This document shows, piece by piece, positions 13,999-25,575 of a stretch of 64,000 bases of DNA. This DNA is from Sitta carolinensis (taxonomy: Eukaryota; Chordata; Aves; Passeriformes; Sittidae), in assembly GCA_032173965.1 (NCBI GenBank), contig CM063284.1, positions 63,672,863 through 63,736,862 of the forward strand, given 5' to 3'. Position numbers and translations under genes: made by a program. The notes below the pieces were generated by a model that worked only from the letters and a program-made list of their open reading frames with translations, searched no databases and was not told the origin of the DNA. Each line of letters starts with the position of its first letter. Position 1 is the first letter of the stretch.

Positions 13999-16442
13999 AG
14001 AAATTTCAAAATCTAAATTGCTGACTAAGTTATTGTTACTTTATTAACACACAGCACAAGCAAACCTCAAAGAACTCCAACAGTGTTTTTAAGGCCCTAG
14101 TTTATCAAATCAAATCTTTGAGCAAGATCTTTGGATAAACACATGCTTAGCAAGCATTTATCACGCCGAGTCTGGGCCTGATCTGCTGTGCCACGCTAAT
14201 TATTGCCGAACAGGCACGCTGTGCTGGTGTTTGCCACTGCAAGAATCTGCAAGAAACTTTCCCTCCCAAAGCTGTCACTGCCTCCAGCAAGGGAAAACCA
14301 GTCTTTCAGTTCCCTAAACTCAAATGCTTCATCTCTGGGCGGCAGTGCTAACAACCCAGAAGGGATAAACAGGGAAGGAACAGCTGACTGAGATAAAATA
14401 TAATGCAAGGTACAGCTGGCCCAAACTGATCTGCAGAGACCTGGCTTATAGGAAGTCAGAAGCAGGGAACTGCAGTGCGAAATTGGCACTGATGTCACTG
14501 GGGTGTATTTATAATAAATTATTCTGAAACATATGTACTATAAAATTAAGTGTGTGTGTAACTCCACCCTCAGTTTCTGTCTTAACAATGTTTTGTGCTC
14601 GGTCTCACTGTCAAGGGAGGCCAGCTGCACTTGCAAATTAGTGTTAATTTTGAAATGCAGCTGTCATATGCAGTGGGTCAGAGTAATGAAAAGGGTTTTA
14701 ATAGAAATTGAAATTAGTTAAATCAGTCTCACAAGTAATTTTTCCACAAGAGGAACCTCCTTTGTATTTCTCTAGTACTTCAACATTCCAATATCATGTC
14801 AGTCACCTTATTTGCATTTTGTCATATTTTGTGGATTATTCAGTATTCAATTTCAGATCCTTCAGAGTCAGTGCAGAGTATCCTCTGAATGCATATTACT
14901 GATTGCTCCACAATCAGTATTCTGGACTCATAACATGGAAGGAATTAACTGATTTTATGTGCTTATGACATTCAGAGTAAAATATCTGAAAGATATTAGA
15001 GTAGATAACATCACTATGCATGCATAATACCATGTATGCCAGCTGTAAAAATTATAGGGAAAATACACACTGCTAGATTTAGTGTACTTCCCCTCCAGTA
15101 ACAAACTAACCAAACTTTAATATCATTTGTGGGTTTTTTAATAGAGTCTCATTATGGAATATTTTTTCTACAGCCTTTTGTGTCTCACTCCCTAGGCAGC
15201 AATTCTAGGAGTTCTTTGATATGTGCTTGACTTTCACTATCCATGTAATCCCAGAGGAGTCAGTGGGACTACTCATAGATTTAAACAGAAGGAGATGAAG
15301 GATAGAAGACTTAGATTGTCTCCCTGAAAAGAGCTCATCACAACCCTTTGAAATGGCCAAAAATCTATGGAGCATAACAGAAATGTGCTCTTGGGAAAGG
15401 AAAAGCTATAAAGCGCAATTTGGTCTTGATACGTGCAAGTCCCTTTGAAATGAATGGCAAAATTTATGTTGACAAAAGAAGAGAGGGTCTCTCTCCCTGA
15501 CTCTGGGGGTAGCCCCAAGGGCTGCCAATTCATGTCACTTGGGGGAACACAGTTTTTTGTCAGTTGTCTGTGTGAGTGCAAATCCAGAATACAAAAGTGA
15601 TTATCTAGTTGAGATTAATTTCAGATCTAATCTGCTGGGTTTCCACATTGTAGAACTCCCTGGATGTTTCTTGGGTTTGTCCCTCTGTAATCAGATTATT
15701 ATTTGAAGTTCTATCCATCATAATTTATTTGCTCTGTAATGCATTAAATTGGTGTGATATGTAATCTGCTAACATCTTCTGATGGTTCTTTCCACAGTGC
15801 TGCCTCAGTCACTAAACAGTGCCTTGATGTGAACGTGTTAGACAAAGTAGCATGTGATGCATTTGCTAGTTGTAGGCAAATAAGGAGAGAATCCTAAAAT
15901 AGGGATTGACAAATGCAATGTAGGTTTTTTAAGTGCCAGAAGCATTGCCAGAGTCTGTCAAACTTCACAATTTTTTGGACCTTTGAATCTCCTTGCCTTC
16001 TGCCTCCAGAAACCTGTTATCTATTAGAAAGTTACTATCTTTTAGCATTTCAGGGGTTTTAGCATTCACTATCAGCCACTGGTTGATTTTTTGATATTGA
16101 TATTCTACTGGAAAAGATGGAAAACACAAAAAATCCCCAACCCTGCATCATGTGAATCGTGTCAGACAATAAACCAATTGTTGGACCTGAAATTTCCTGT
16201 TTGAATAATAATTTTGTGCCCTATCCTGATGGTAGTCAGATTGACTGAAATAGCCACATAATGAATCATAAACAACATCAAGCAATGCAAGTGTGAAAGC
16301 CTTCAGCCAATTGTGTTTTACGTTTTATGAGTTTCATTCCAGCTGGAGTGGAACAGAGTAGTGAACTTGAGTAGAAGTACATATTAATTTTTACAGCCGG
16401 TTTGACTGTCACGCTATAAACCATACTTTCTCGTGCCAAATA
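13999..16442. other. Unique noncoding DNA
   Basis: No gene recognised. Short open frames (60-102 codons) lie on both strands without domains. The stretch around 15600-15870 holds several TAAT-core motifs and could be conserved regulatory DNA, but the sequence alone does not show it. Confidence 0.5.
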
Positions 16443-16490
16443 TTAATAAGAATAAGAATAAAGTAAATAAGAATAAGGTAAAATAAGAAG
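16443..16490 (+). repeat. Imperfect AATAAG hexanucleotide repeat
   Basis: The segment is built of repeated AATAAG/AATAAA-type units (TTAATAAGAATAAGAATAAA and onward), forming an A/G-rich plus strand of about 48 bases. No coding potential. Confidence 0.75.
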
Positions 16491-17649
16491 TATCACCTTT
16501 CATGCTTGTTGAATCAGAAAAGCAGAAGAAGTGAGCTACTTTATTGAGATAACTAAGGGTCTGCATTGCCTTTTAATGAGACTCATAATGCTGATCTGCA
16601 GAAGCAGGGCTGTGTTGGAAGCTGCAGGATGGAGTGTCTATTTCATTTTAAGCCTTGTATTAAATGAAGTAGAAGGGTCAAGATAACACCCAGATTTCTC
16701 ATTTGCAGTAGGAGAGAAGAGATTCTTACATGAAAATGGCTGTAAAGCAATAATTCCTAGGAAATGTCATGGTTTTCCATGGAAAGAGACACTTGAATTC
16801 ATTGACATAAATCAGTGTGGAGGTCAAGAATTTAGTAGGGTTAAAACATGAACAGACACATCTTACACAAACAACCACTGGTGCCATTAATCATGGTAGT
16901 CAATCAAGGTTTGATCTTTCATCTTCAGCCTCTGAAGTTGAATTTTAAAATCAAAATGGAAGAAGAGAAAGTGTCTCATCATCTTCTGCAACAGTGAGAG
17001 GCAGATACAGATGGAGCTGGAGCTGCTGTGAAAAATGGCTCCCAATCATTTTTCATCTTTTATAAATCTTGTCATTTTACTGACCCACTGTTCCATTTAT
17101 GGTTTAAAAAGAGACTAAAATCAGAATATTATGAAATGGATATTACAACATCACAGCTAAAGATGCAGCTTTTTGTGCAGCAATCTCTGAGCTCAGCTTT
17201 GGAAGCTTCTTGACTTTCCTGTGACAAGATCCAAGATCATCAGGGAATGCTTGGGAACACTTTAAGAAAATTAAGGTACTTGTTGCTACCAGGCAAGGAC
17301 AAGGTAAGGAAGCTGCTCTAGCAGCCTCAATGAGCATGATCAGCTGCATTTGTTACAGCTGCCTCCAATTGGAGAGGGCCAAGCAGTCTTTTAACTGGTG
17401 CTCAACTAAGAAATATATAGGAGTCCAGCTCCCAGAATGAAGCTAATAGATAGTTTATACAAAAGGGGATAAAGAAGAGGACAATTTTTCTGCTGCAAAA
17501 GTCTCAGACATAGTGTTAACACCCCATAGAGTGGTTTTCCTTGCAAGCTCTCCATGCCAAGGTAGAGGCTTTGACACAGAGTAAGTTGCAAAGAGTGGAT
17601 GCAGCCCTGCAAGTGTCCTAAGCAGGACAAGCAGGAATGCTTGGAGTCC
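16491..17649. other. Noncoding DNA upstream of CR1 ORF1 fragment
   Basis: No host gene recognised. The 3' part (about 17330-17649) may belong to the 5' untranslated region of the CR1 element that follows, because short stretches look retroelement-like, but I cannot fix a boundary. Confidence 0.4.
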
Positions 17650-17995
17650 CTTTCTGAGGCCAGGAGAGATGGCTCTCTGTTCTGCAGGAGCTATACTGCC
17701 AAGTGGAGGAGTTACAGGAGAACAGCATCAGAGGAGAGGAAAGCGAGGTAGAGAGGATCTTCTCTGAAATGAACAGTTTGAAGAGCTGAATCCCATCTGC
17801 AACAGTGGGGCAGGTGGTGCTCTCCCCTGGTATTAAGGTAAGTGCAACCTCTGGAGAAGGTGAAGGTTGGAAGTCATTGATTTCTGATGCCAAGAGAAAG
17901 GCTTCCACGCCACTTAAGTGCTTGCAACTGCAAAATGGGTTTACTGCCCTCAAATTTTGGAGAGGGTCACAGGTATATTGTCTGCAGAACTGATG
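17650..17995 (+). mobile_element. CR1 LINE ORF1 (5' region) fragment, decayed
   Basis: One reading frame from 17682 runs to the stop after 17990, broken by a TGA at 17787-17789. It first encodes a charged coiled-coil segment rich in E, Q and L, ending EVERIFSEMNSLKS (17745-17786). About 40 codons later comes TPLKCLQLQNGFTALKFW (17907-17960). In bird CR1 ORF1 proteins an N-terminal coiled coil is followed by a basic TPL/LQNRF-ALE-type segment, so order and spacing fit. CR1 ORF1 is an RNA-binding accessory protein of retrotransposition. This copy has an internal stop, loses similarity downstream and cannot be functional. The family assignment comes from motif recognition, not a search. A chance match is less likely because both motifs share one frame. 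Confidence 0.62.
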
Positions 17996-19228
17996 GATGC
18001 CGGGTGATGACATGCATGTTACATCTGTTAGAGCTATCCAGAAGCACTAACCTTTCAAAAGAGGCAAGTAGCTCTCTCTCTGTCAGAGCCTGCTTTATGC
18101 TACAGCATGAAGCTGGGACAGCTGAATCTCTTGCTTGCTTTTCTCTTGTTCTCTTGTGCCATGGGCTAGAATGGAACAAAGCTGTAAATTATGGAAACAT
18201 CAATTTTCACTCAATTGCTCTGGATGGAATTTCTCTGGGCTCTGCCAGTAACCATTGGAACAACTTAGTCTATCCTTCAAAATCAGCGTTGCAAAAAAAA
18301 GTCTTCCTGGAACTACAAAGCATCCTCACTTCAAATGAGAAGTATTTGGACAATGTAACAGTGATATTCTTTGCTCTGTATAGCAGGGCATGAGCGTTGG
18401 TATGTGTTTTGTTGTTCAGGGTTTTTTTACCCTTAAGCTGAGGTTTCTCCTGTTTATTCACTTTAAAGGTGCTTTGTGAATTGGCAAAAGATCTTACAAA
18501 AGTTCTACATATTTTTATTCTTGTTTTAAATGCCTCCAGTTCTCTTTCCATTTTCAAGGCAGTATACAGTTCAAATAATTTCATTCATGATGAAAAAAAT
18601 TTCCATTCACTGTTTACATGAAACATTTACTTAGATGAGTAGTTCGAAGTTTTTATTGGTAAACAAGAGTTTAATGGATAAATCTATCTATTCCCCAGGA
18701 TAAATACTTGGAGTATGAGGCTACTACTACAACATATTTTAAATGTTCAGCGTCAGTCATGAATACAAAAAAGACCATGTGCTTTCTCTCTTTACACAAC
18801 CTACATTTCCTTAGGAAATACTGACATTAGGACATGTCCTGTCATTAGTGGCCAGTCTCAACCACCCTAACTAACCTATGTGCTTACATCACTTCTTTCA
18901 ATATCTGAGATATATTGAAATACAACTTGAAATCTGATGGCTTAACTGTGCTCAGAAAATGTGATGCAAACAGAGATTCTCCTCTGAGTACAATATATCA
19001 AACGATATTTCACTAGAGTGTCCTTCAGATAGAGTATCACCAGAAGCTCCTTTAATTGAAGTGTGTTCTGCAGAGAAAAGCTAAAAATGTGGGACACTAA
19101 AGGAAAGAGCAAAATCTATGGGAAGTGATACATATTGCACAATTGGCTTTGGTTTTCTTATTGTACACAGGATTTTCCTTTCATATCTTTGATTTGCTGG
19201 GAAATGATATGTCTCTGTTGTTGTGATT

Positions 19229-19233
<5 letters not shown>
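17996..19233. other. Noncoding DNA
   Basis: An open frame at 17887-18393 overlaps the CR1 fragment in another frame, and I see no domain in it. Nothing else recognised. Confidence 0.45.

Positions 19234-19261
<28 letters not shown>
19234..19261 (-). repeat. T28 homopolymer (A28 on minus strand)
   Basis: Twenty-eight consecutive T, then A and TTT. CR1 elements do not end in poly(A), so such tracts in a bird arise from retrocopies of mRNA or from mononucleotide expansion. No transcript-like sequence is recognisable on the minus strand upstream (plus-strand coordinates above 19265). Confidence 0.9.
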
Positions 19262-21089
19262 ATTTCCCTGATGATTTGTCATTTCCACTGTTGGCTTTAA
19301 GTTTCAGTATTACAAATAGGTAAATACCCTGGACTGTACCTAGCAAAACCCTTCCTTACCTGCTACGCAATATCAAGCACTACATGGCCTTGTAGAAGTC
19401 ACATTCCGACATTTTTTTGTTTGGGATTCTAGTGTGCAATGAATTGCAGGACTGAGCTTCTTGCTTAACCATCTTTAAAACACTTTTAATAGCACTATGA
19501 AACGTAAATTTAATAGTGTATAATTAATATTATTTCTTGGTAAGAATATCTGCTAGACAAATTTCACCACCTTGTTCAAGCATACCATCTGCTTTGGGTA
19601 AGACTATGTAATGTCAAAACTATAAAAGAAATCTTGTCAAAGCAGTGTATTCTTACTACTTGTGTGCTCTGTTCATCGGCTTCACAGTTGATTTTTCAGC
19701 ATAAATCATGTGCTATTATAGTTCAGCTGTAGAATTTCTTTTGTTAGCTCTGTCACTTAATACACTACTAACATATCTTGAATTGGCAATCCAGATGAGT
19801 CATGCAGAAACCTCTATCCAGCTATGGTTCTCTCAATCCACAGAATCAAGTGCTTTTCAAAGCCTGTCTTTTCTCCCCAGCATAAATATTCCCAAGCATC
19901 ACCTCATTCCCTCATAACGACAACAGTTGTCTCTAATTTCTGATAAATTTGTTTATTCCTACCATGATTGTCCAAAAAATTGTTTCCAAAAGTGAAGGAG
20001 AAAAGTATTTTAAGAATATTCAGGTTTTATTTTGGTGGAAGTGTAACAACTGTAAGGAACTCCAGCATCACTTAAATCAAAGATTAAATTACTGGTTTTA
20101 CGAAGTTGTAAATTTTGTAAACAACCTACTTGGGGATGACAAATGTCTGCTCTTCACATATTAGTCATATAAGACACTGCTGAGTCTGGGTCATTAAGCT
20201 AAAGAAGAAATGAAAGGGTCTGATTCTTCATCTGTTGAAGTCCCATGGGTGTAAGTTCAATAAGAACAGTACTACCCTCTTTGGTTCCTTAGATATTGTT
20301 AATCTATATTTAGAACCTGTGTTTTAATTAAACTTGAAAATTAATTTGCTTTAATGTCTGTGTAAAACATATTAAAATTAATAAAGTCTGACCCCCTTAT
20401 GGGTTACCATAAATGAATAATTACTCTTCAGCAGCACAGGACAGATTGTACTGGACTTTCTGGCACAAGTTAACAGTAAGAAGTCAAAGGAAGTCCAGGA
20501 AATACCAGAAATCTTGAACTGCATTAGAGGTTTAGGATTTCAGTTTCTCTTTATGTAAATTGAAAAAGCATGTGCTAGACTTTGTCACTGAAAATAATTA
20601 TGGAAAATTACCTGCCTAAATTGAATATAGGAATATTCTAATTTGGAGCTTGGAACTGACTGCCAAAAAATTAGTTCCAAAGTGCTCTTTAATAACAATT
20701 CTAATTCAGGTATCACCACCTGGTCTAAATTCAAAGTGAAGAAATGTCTTCCTAAATACTGTCAGTGCCTTTAGGAAGCTACTACTGTTGGCTACAACTG
20801 TTTCTTACCCTTCCAAGTGTATTCAAAGACTGGAGTGTCACTTAGTCTCAGCTGAAAAAGGAACCACCTACAAAGAGATGCATGGTGGTATTTTGGCTGC
20901 AGATACTGGCAGTGTAATTAACTGAAAGCACCTCAAAGGAAAATCCTGCGGTAAAATAGCATATTTTTGATCGGGGAAATAATATTCATGAAGACTTACA
21001 TGAACCTATAGTTCTTCAAAGAATGGTGCTCACACTGATCTTCAGTTCTAATGAATTTCCTTGTACAGATATTTTCCAGAAAGTGGACT
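19262..21089. other. AT-rich unique noncoding DNA
   Basis: No repeat or gene recognised. Open frames are short and unrelated to known domains. Confidence 0.5.
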
Positions 21090-21480
21090 TTTGCCAGGTG
21101 AAGGCAAAAGCCTGATGTTTGAAGCATCCCTGCCTAACCCAGGCATGCCCTGCATGGCAGGGACCTTACTGTTTCAGGGGAGGGGCATGTGGCAAGTTCT
21201 GAAGCTCACAGCATCCCAACCTGTGCCTCTGAAACAGCATCTGTGTGCTTCCCAGGAGCAGGGGCAGCCATCAGTCCCTCCCGCTGCAGGGACAGGGCAC
21301 GCAGGGGTGCCGATCCATAGGAGAGGCTGTGGGATGCACCTGGGCCTCCCTGTGGAGCACAGCAGCTGCAACCGGCTGGACTGAAGCAGGGCCTAGCTAT
21401 GGACACCCCTGCCAGCATGGCCGGACTGTGAGCACAGTGGGGTTTCAATGCTGCATTACTGGAGCTGAAGTGCTGGAGAA
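21090..21480. other. GC-richer segment, several frames open
   Basis: About 390 bases are clearly richer in G and C than the flanks and rich in CAGG/CTGC words. Four overlapping open frames (two per strand, 65-107 codons) occur because stop codons are rare at this composition. CpG is sparse, so it does not look like a promoter CpG island. It has no recognised domain or splice context. It may be an unrecognised repeat. Confidence 0.35.
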
Positions 21481-21985
21481 CTGAGATCTCTCTCTGCAGC
21501 AGGTGCTGCTACTTGCTCCTTCAGTTTTTTCCTGCCCACACACTAACCCTGACCAAAACTTAGCAGATTGTGTAGTTCAGTGAGGCTGTAATAAAATGTA
21601 GTGGGATTGCAGGTAGGCTGCTTTCTGCTACAGTAGTGTTAATGAGCTCAGATTTATCATTATCCTTGGTTGGTACAGCTCTAACCAGCAAAGCCCACGG
21701 CCATTTGCGAAAAGAATGTGCTTTTGCTTCTTTATGCACTTATTTCTCCAGATGCATTATTTCTTCATGTTTAACCTGTGCAAGTAATCTGTCTCAACAC
21801 CTTTTTTGTTTTGGGGAGGAGAGCAGAAGAGTGAGAGAATGAATTCCTTCAATGCTAGAAGCTGCTGGATAGTTACCCAGAAAATAGGATTTGTTTAGCA
21901 GAAGGAAGAGAATGTGTTGAGGACGATTCATTGCTGTATAGCTCTGCCTCACGTGAGGGCACAGAGGAGACCGAGTCAGACCCCA

Positions 21986-22026
21986 TGGTCCATGTGGGTC
22001 CCTCCCAACTCAGCTTATTCCATGAC
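21986..22026 (+). mobile_element. Short CR1 3'-end fragment
   Basis: GTGGGTCCCTCCCAACTCAG followed by CTTATTCCATGAC resembles the terminal GTGGGTCCCTTCCAACTCAG / ATATTCTGTGAT of one CR1 subfamily, and matches the end of the copy at 39.9-40.3 kb. Only about 40 bases are clear. The adjoining sequence on either side is not recognisable as CR1. Confidence 0.5.
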
Positions 22027-25000
22027 CCTCTTGAAGGTGCTCTCAGTGATAGGAGAGGCAGCAGACACAAGTCAAGGGAAATGGATGCCAGAGATGAAGA
22101 AAACTCTTTCCCCCTGAGGGTGACCCCATGGGTGCCAGTGGAGGTACAACCTCTGTTAAATGCACTGGAGGACCTGGTCCTGTGCAACTTGATCTCACTC
22201 AGCTGATTTCTCATGGCCTAAATTCCTCTGTGGAGTCTTCAGTTTGATGCAGCTAATTGGATATCTGGCTGTTCCTTGTGTTCAGTAACACACCTTTTGT
22301 TATTCTACCTGATACAGCTCAAACTTCCCCTGGTTGTATTTTCACTTAGAGCAGTGGAGGAAAGAAGCACTGTGAAACAGGCTTCTCTGAAGTTTCTAGT
22401 AATTCAGGATGTCAGTCTATTTATAGCAACATCTGTAGCTTGGGAGACCTTTGATAACTTCATGTCAGAGTATATATATTTCTTCATCTGATCTGTCTCC
22501 CATAGTCACTCTGATGTTTCCTGTTGCACTGCATTTATTCAGCAGGTAGTGCCTATTTTCCAGAGACAAGTAACAGCATAAATTCATTTATCACAACTGG
22601 TGTGATTAAAAAAAAAACAACAAAACCAGATGTTGAAGGTTATTCAGGGATAACCTGCTTTGAAGGAGGGAGAAAGCAAGTGCTGAGCCTGGCTCCAGTG
22701 TGTCAGACTGCACACCATGACTGAATAAATCTGACCTGGAAGGATCTGTTTCTCCAGTTAAAGCCAAAAAGCCATGTGGACAGGGGCTCTGTGGCTCAGG
22801 TGGAGTTAACACACAGCAGCCTCAGCATTGGTCTTGGTGTTACACTGAATTTTGCTGCCTTACACTGAAACTTCTCTCATTTGTATTTTCTCCCATCCTA
22901 AAACTATTCAAAGCTTTTTTTTTCTGCCAAAACACATATGTATTATACATGACACACAGCACAAAGCATTTTCTTTTTAATTTTCAGGGAGTCTGTTTGT
23001 GCCAAAACATAAATTGCTTAAGAAGGAGGAGGAAAACTGGGGTAAGTGATATTTGGCAAGATCCACATGTTCCATTTGTTTGTGCAACAATCTCTGTGCT
23101 GACTTACAGCTTCAGAGACAGCTGTGTAAATACAGAGCTGTGATGGCTGAGGAAGCCAAGAGACAAGCTGTGGAAAAATAACAGATAAAACCAGACATGT
23201 TCTGGATGCCACAGGGTAAGGCAGAGCTAAGCTTTGCCACAGACATCTTGCTCTGATGCTACAATACCTTCAGTATCCTTTTTTGGAACATCTTTCCTGT
23301 TACTGCTGTGGCCTGTGTTCTGGTTTGGTTTTTTGTTTGGTTTGTTTTCTTTTTCTTTTTTGAGGACTTGAAATTAAAGTTTCATTATGAAAGAGATACA
23401 AACAATTCATGAAAACATTAAGGAGAGTTTCTAATGCAGTCTGCCAAACACTGCTTTGCCAACTGACCTTTGTGCTCCTCAGCACAAGGGCCAGGAAGTC
23501 TTGAAGGTATCAGCTTGTGGTGTTTGCTGGCTTCTTATAAATTGGATTTACTCATTTGTTTTGTGAAGCAGTCCTAGGAACTGAAAACTTATGCATTTAA
23601 TGAGTGCTAGAGCTGCTGCCACCCAGTCCCTGTGGGAGCTGACCTTCCCCAGATAAGGCCAGCACATGCATTTTCTTACAAGGCTGATGCTAATGCCTGC
23701 AGCCTGCTGAGCAAGTTAAGCCTTGGCAGGCTCTCTAATTTCTTTTTGCTCCTGATAAAGGAGCAAAAAGATCATGGGCATAAAGAGGGAGACTGGATTA
23801 GAGAACGTTATCTATTGGATTTTTAAATTGCAAATATTCATCTGTAAAGCATATTAATTTCTGCATAAATTTTCCAGAATTAAGAAATACTCTGAAGCAA
23901 CACTATTCAGCAATGTTGTGAGGCAGATTACAGGTAAATGGTGCACCCAAGCAATTCATCTAACTCTCAGTTTTCAAAACACTGTCTTTATCTTTTTTGA
24001 TCAAGATGTTACCTTTGTCTTTCTTAAAGATATTCTTATGACTTCTCTGCATTGATTTTTACCTTATAATCGAACACAAAACTTTCCCTTGTCCACCACA
24101 TCAGATAATGCTTCTGCTGATTACACTTTTAAATTATTCTATAATAATTTATATGATGTTATTTCATCCTAGGATTCTCAGTTCTTCCATGTCTGCTACA
24201 CTTCACAAAATCCTTCTCCATCCTATCTCTCCCTAAACCAGTGGTCAATTAGGCAAGGGCAGTGGCATTTAACTTGGTGCTGAAGTTCAAAGGCTCAGCA
24301 GGCTTAAATAGGCTGCAGACTATGGAAACACTCAGTTTCTCTTTTGATGCTTGCAAATTTCATCCCTTTTCTCTAATTTGGGAATAAAATTGATCTAAAT
24401 ATATGTATCCCCAACTGGACTGGTTTTGTCTTGTTCTGGGCAGAAGGACAAAGTAAAGGCAGTTCTCATGATAATTTGGACTGTTTACTATCAAAAGGAA
24501 AATTCCTTCGTGAAAAAGGTGTTGCTACCTTATGTAGTAAGGGGAGTTTGTTTGCTTATCTGCCTTTGCAAGGCACGTTTAAGTGGTGTTACTTGTCTTT
24601 TAGGACCACAACTGTCATTTCTGGATTCCTGTGTTGTACAAAAATTTTGAATAATTTTTTTCTATGCTTGGTGCAATTTTAATTTTTTTCTCAAATCAAT
24701 TATCATGAATCATAAAATACTGTGAGAAAAAAAAATATGTTAATCAGCTGATGGAGTTAAGCAAATATATGTCCTCTGACTTCTTCCCTTCAGGTCAGGT
24801 TTGTATTTGGATTATAGGAACTGCTCCTCATTCCCTTTCCAGGGATATCTCTGCTCACACTGCAGAGGTGAGCCTGTGCTTCAATTGACTCTCCCTGTAG
24901 AGTTCAGGAAAATTTTGAGTCAGAGGCAGAAACTTGTTTCTAACTAGAAAGAAAGAAAATTAATTATCTTTTCTATTTCTCTTCCAAGGAGGACAGTATT

Positions 25001-25502
25001 TTCTTGTGACAGCCCTCTGAAGCTGTGTGAATTGAGATGGGACAGGACATTTCTCTGTATTAAAACAAATAACTGTTTGTCTGAGCAAATCAATCTATGA
25101 AACACCTCTAAAGCAGTTTACTAGGCCCTGATTCTATGCTGTTGATTGATTTCAGTGAAAGATGTGAACCTTAAGGACATGCTTCTATGTGGAGTTACTC
25201 TGAGAAAAGAATAAATCTATTGAATTGTTGGATAACTCCAAGTGTGGACCTACAGGATAAAGGTTTTGATGGTTTGGATCCAAACATCTAAATAAAAGTG
25301 TCGATAGCAGGTGTCCTGGTGGATACAATAAAAATTATTTACCCAGTCACAACATTCTGTTTTGAATTTGGAGAGAGGACAGGTCCAAATACAAGGTAAT
25401 AGCCCATAATATGGGCATAGTTTATCTTTCCACACAGCTGTTGATTGGTAAACACCCTGCATTTCAAAAAATATTTTGCTTTTAGATTTAAAAGTGGCTT
25501 TC
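22027..25502. other. Unique noncoding DNA with one candidate exon
   Basis: No gene recognised. A 54-bp segment at 22988-23041 has good acceptor and donor sequences and is discussed as a finding. T/G-rich low-complexity DNA lies at 23318-23362. Confidence 0.5.
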
Positions 25503-25575
25503 ACCCCCATTTTATAGTTGGGGAAACTGAGGCATGTTGAATTTTAGTAACTGTTTGGTATCAGAAACCTGGAAA
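25503..25575 (+). mobile_element. MIR SINE relic
   Basis: CCCATTTTATAGTTGGGGAA, then ACTGAGGCATG and TTTTAGTAACT, follows the core and LINE-related part of MIR (cccattttacagatgaggaaactgaggcac...gttaagtaact). MIR is a tRNA-derived SINE spread in early amniotes and is inactive. The copy is heavily diverged, as expected in birds. Edges are approximate. Confidence 0.65.
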
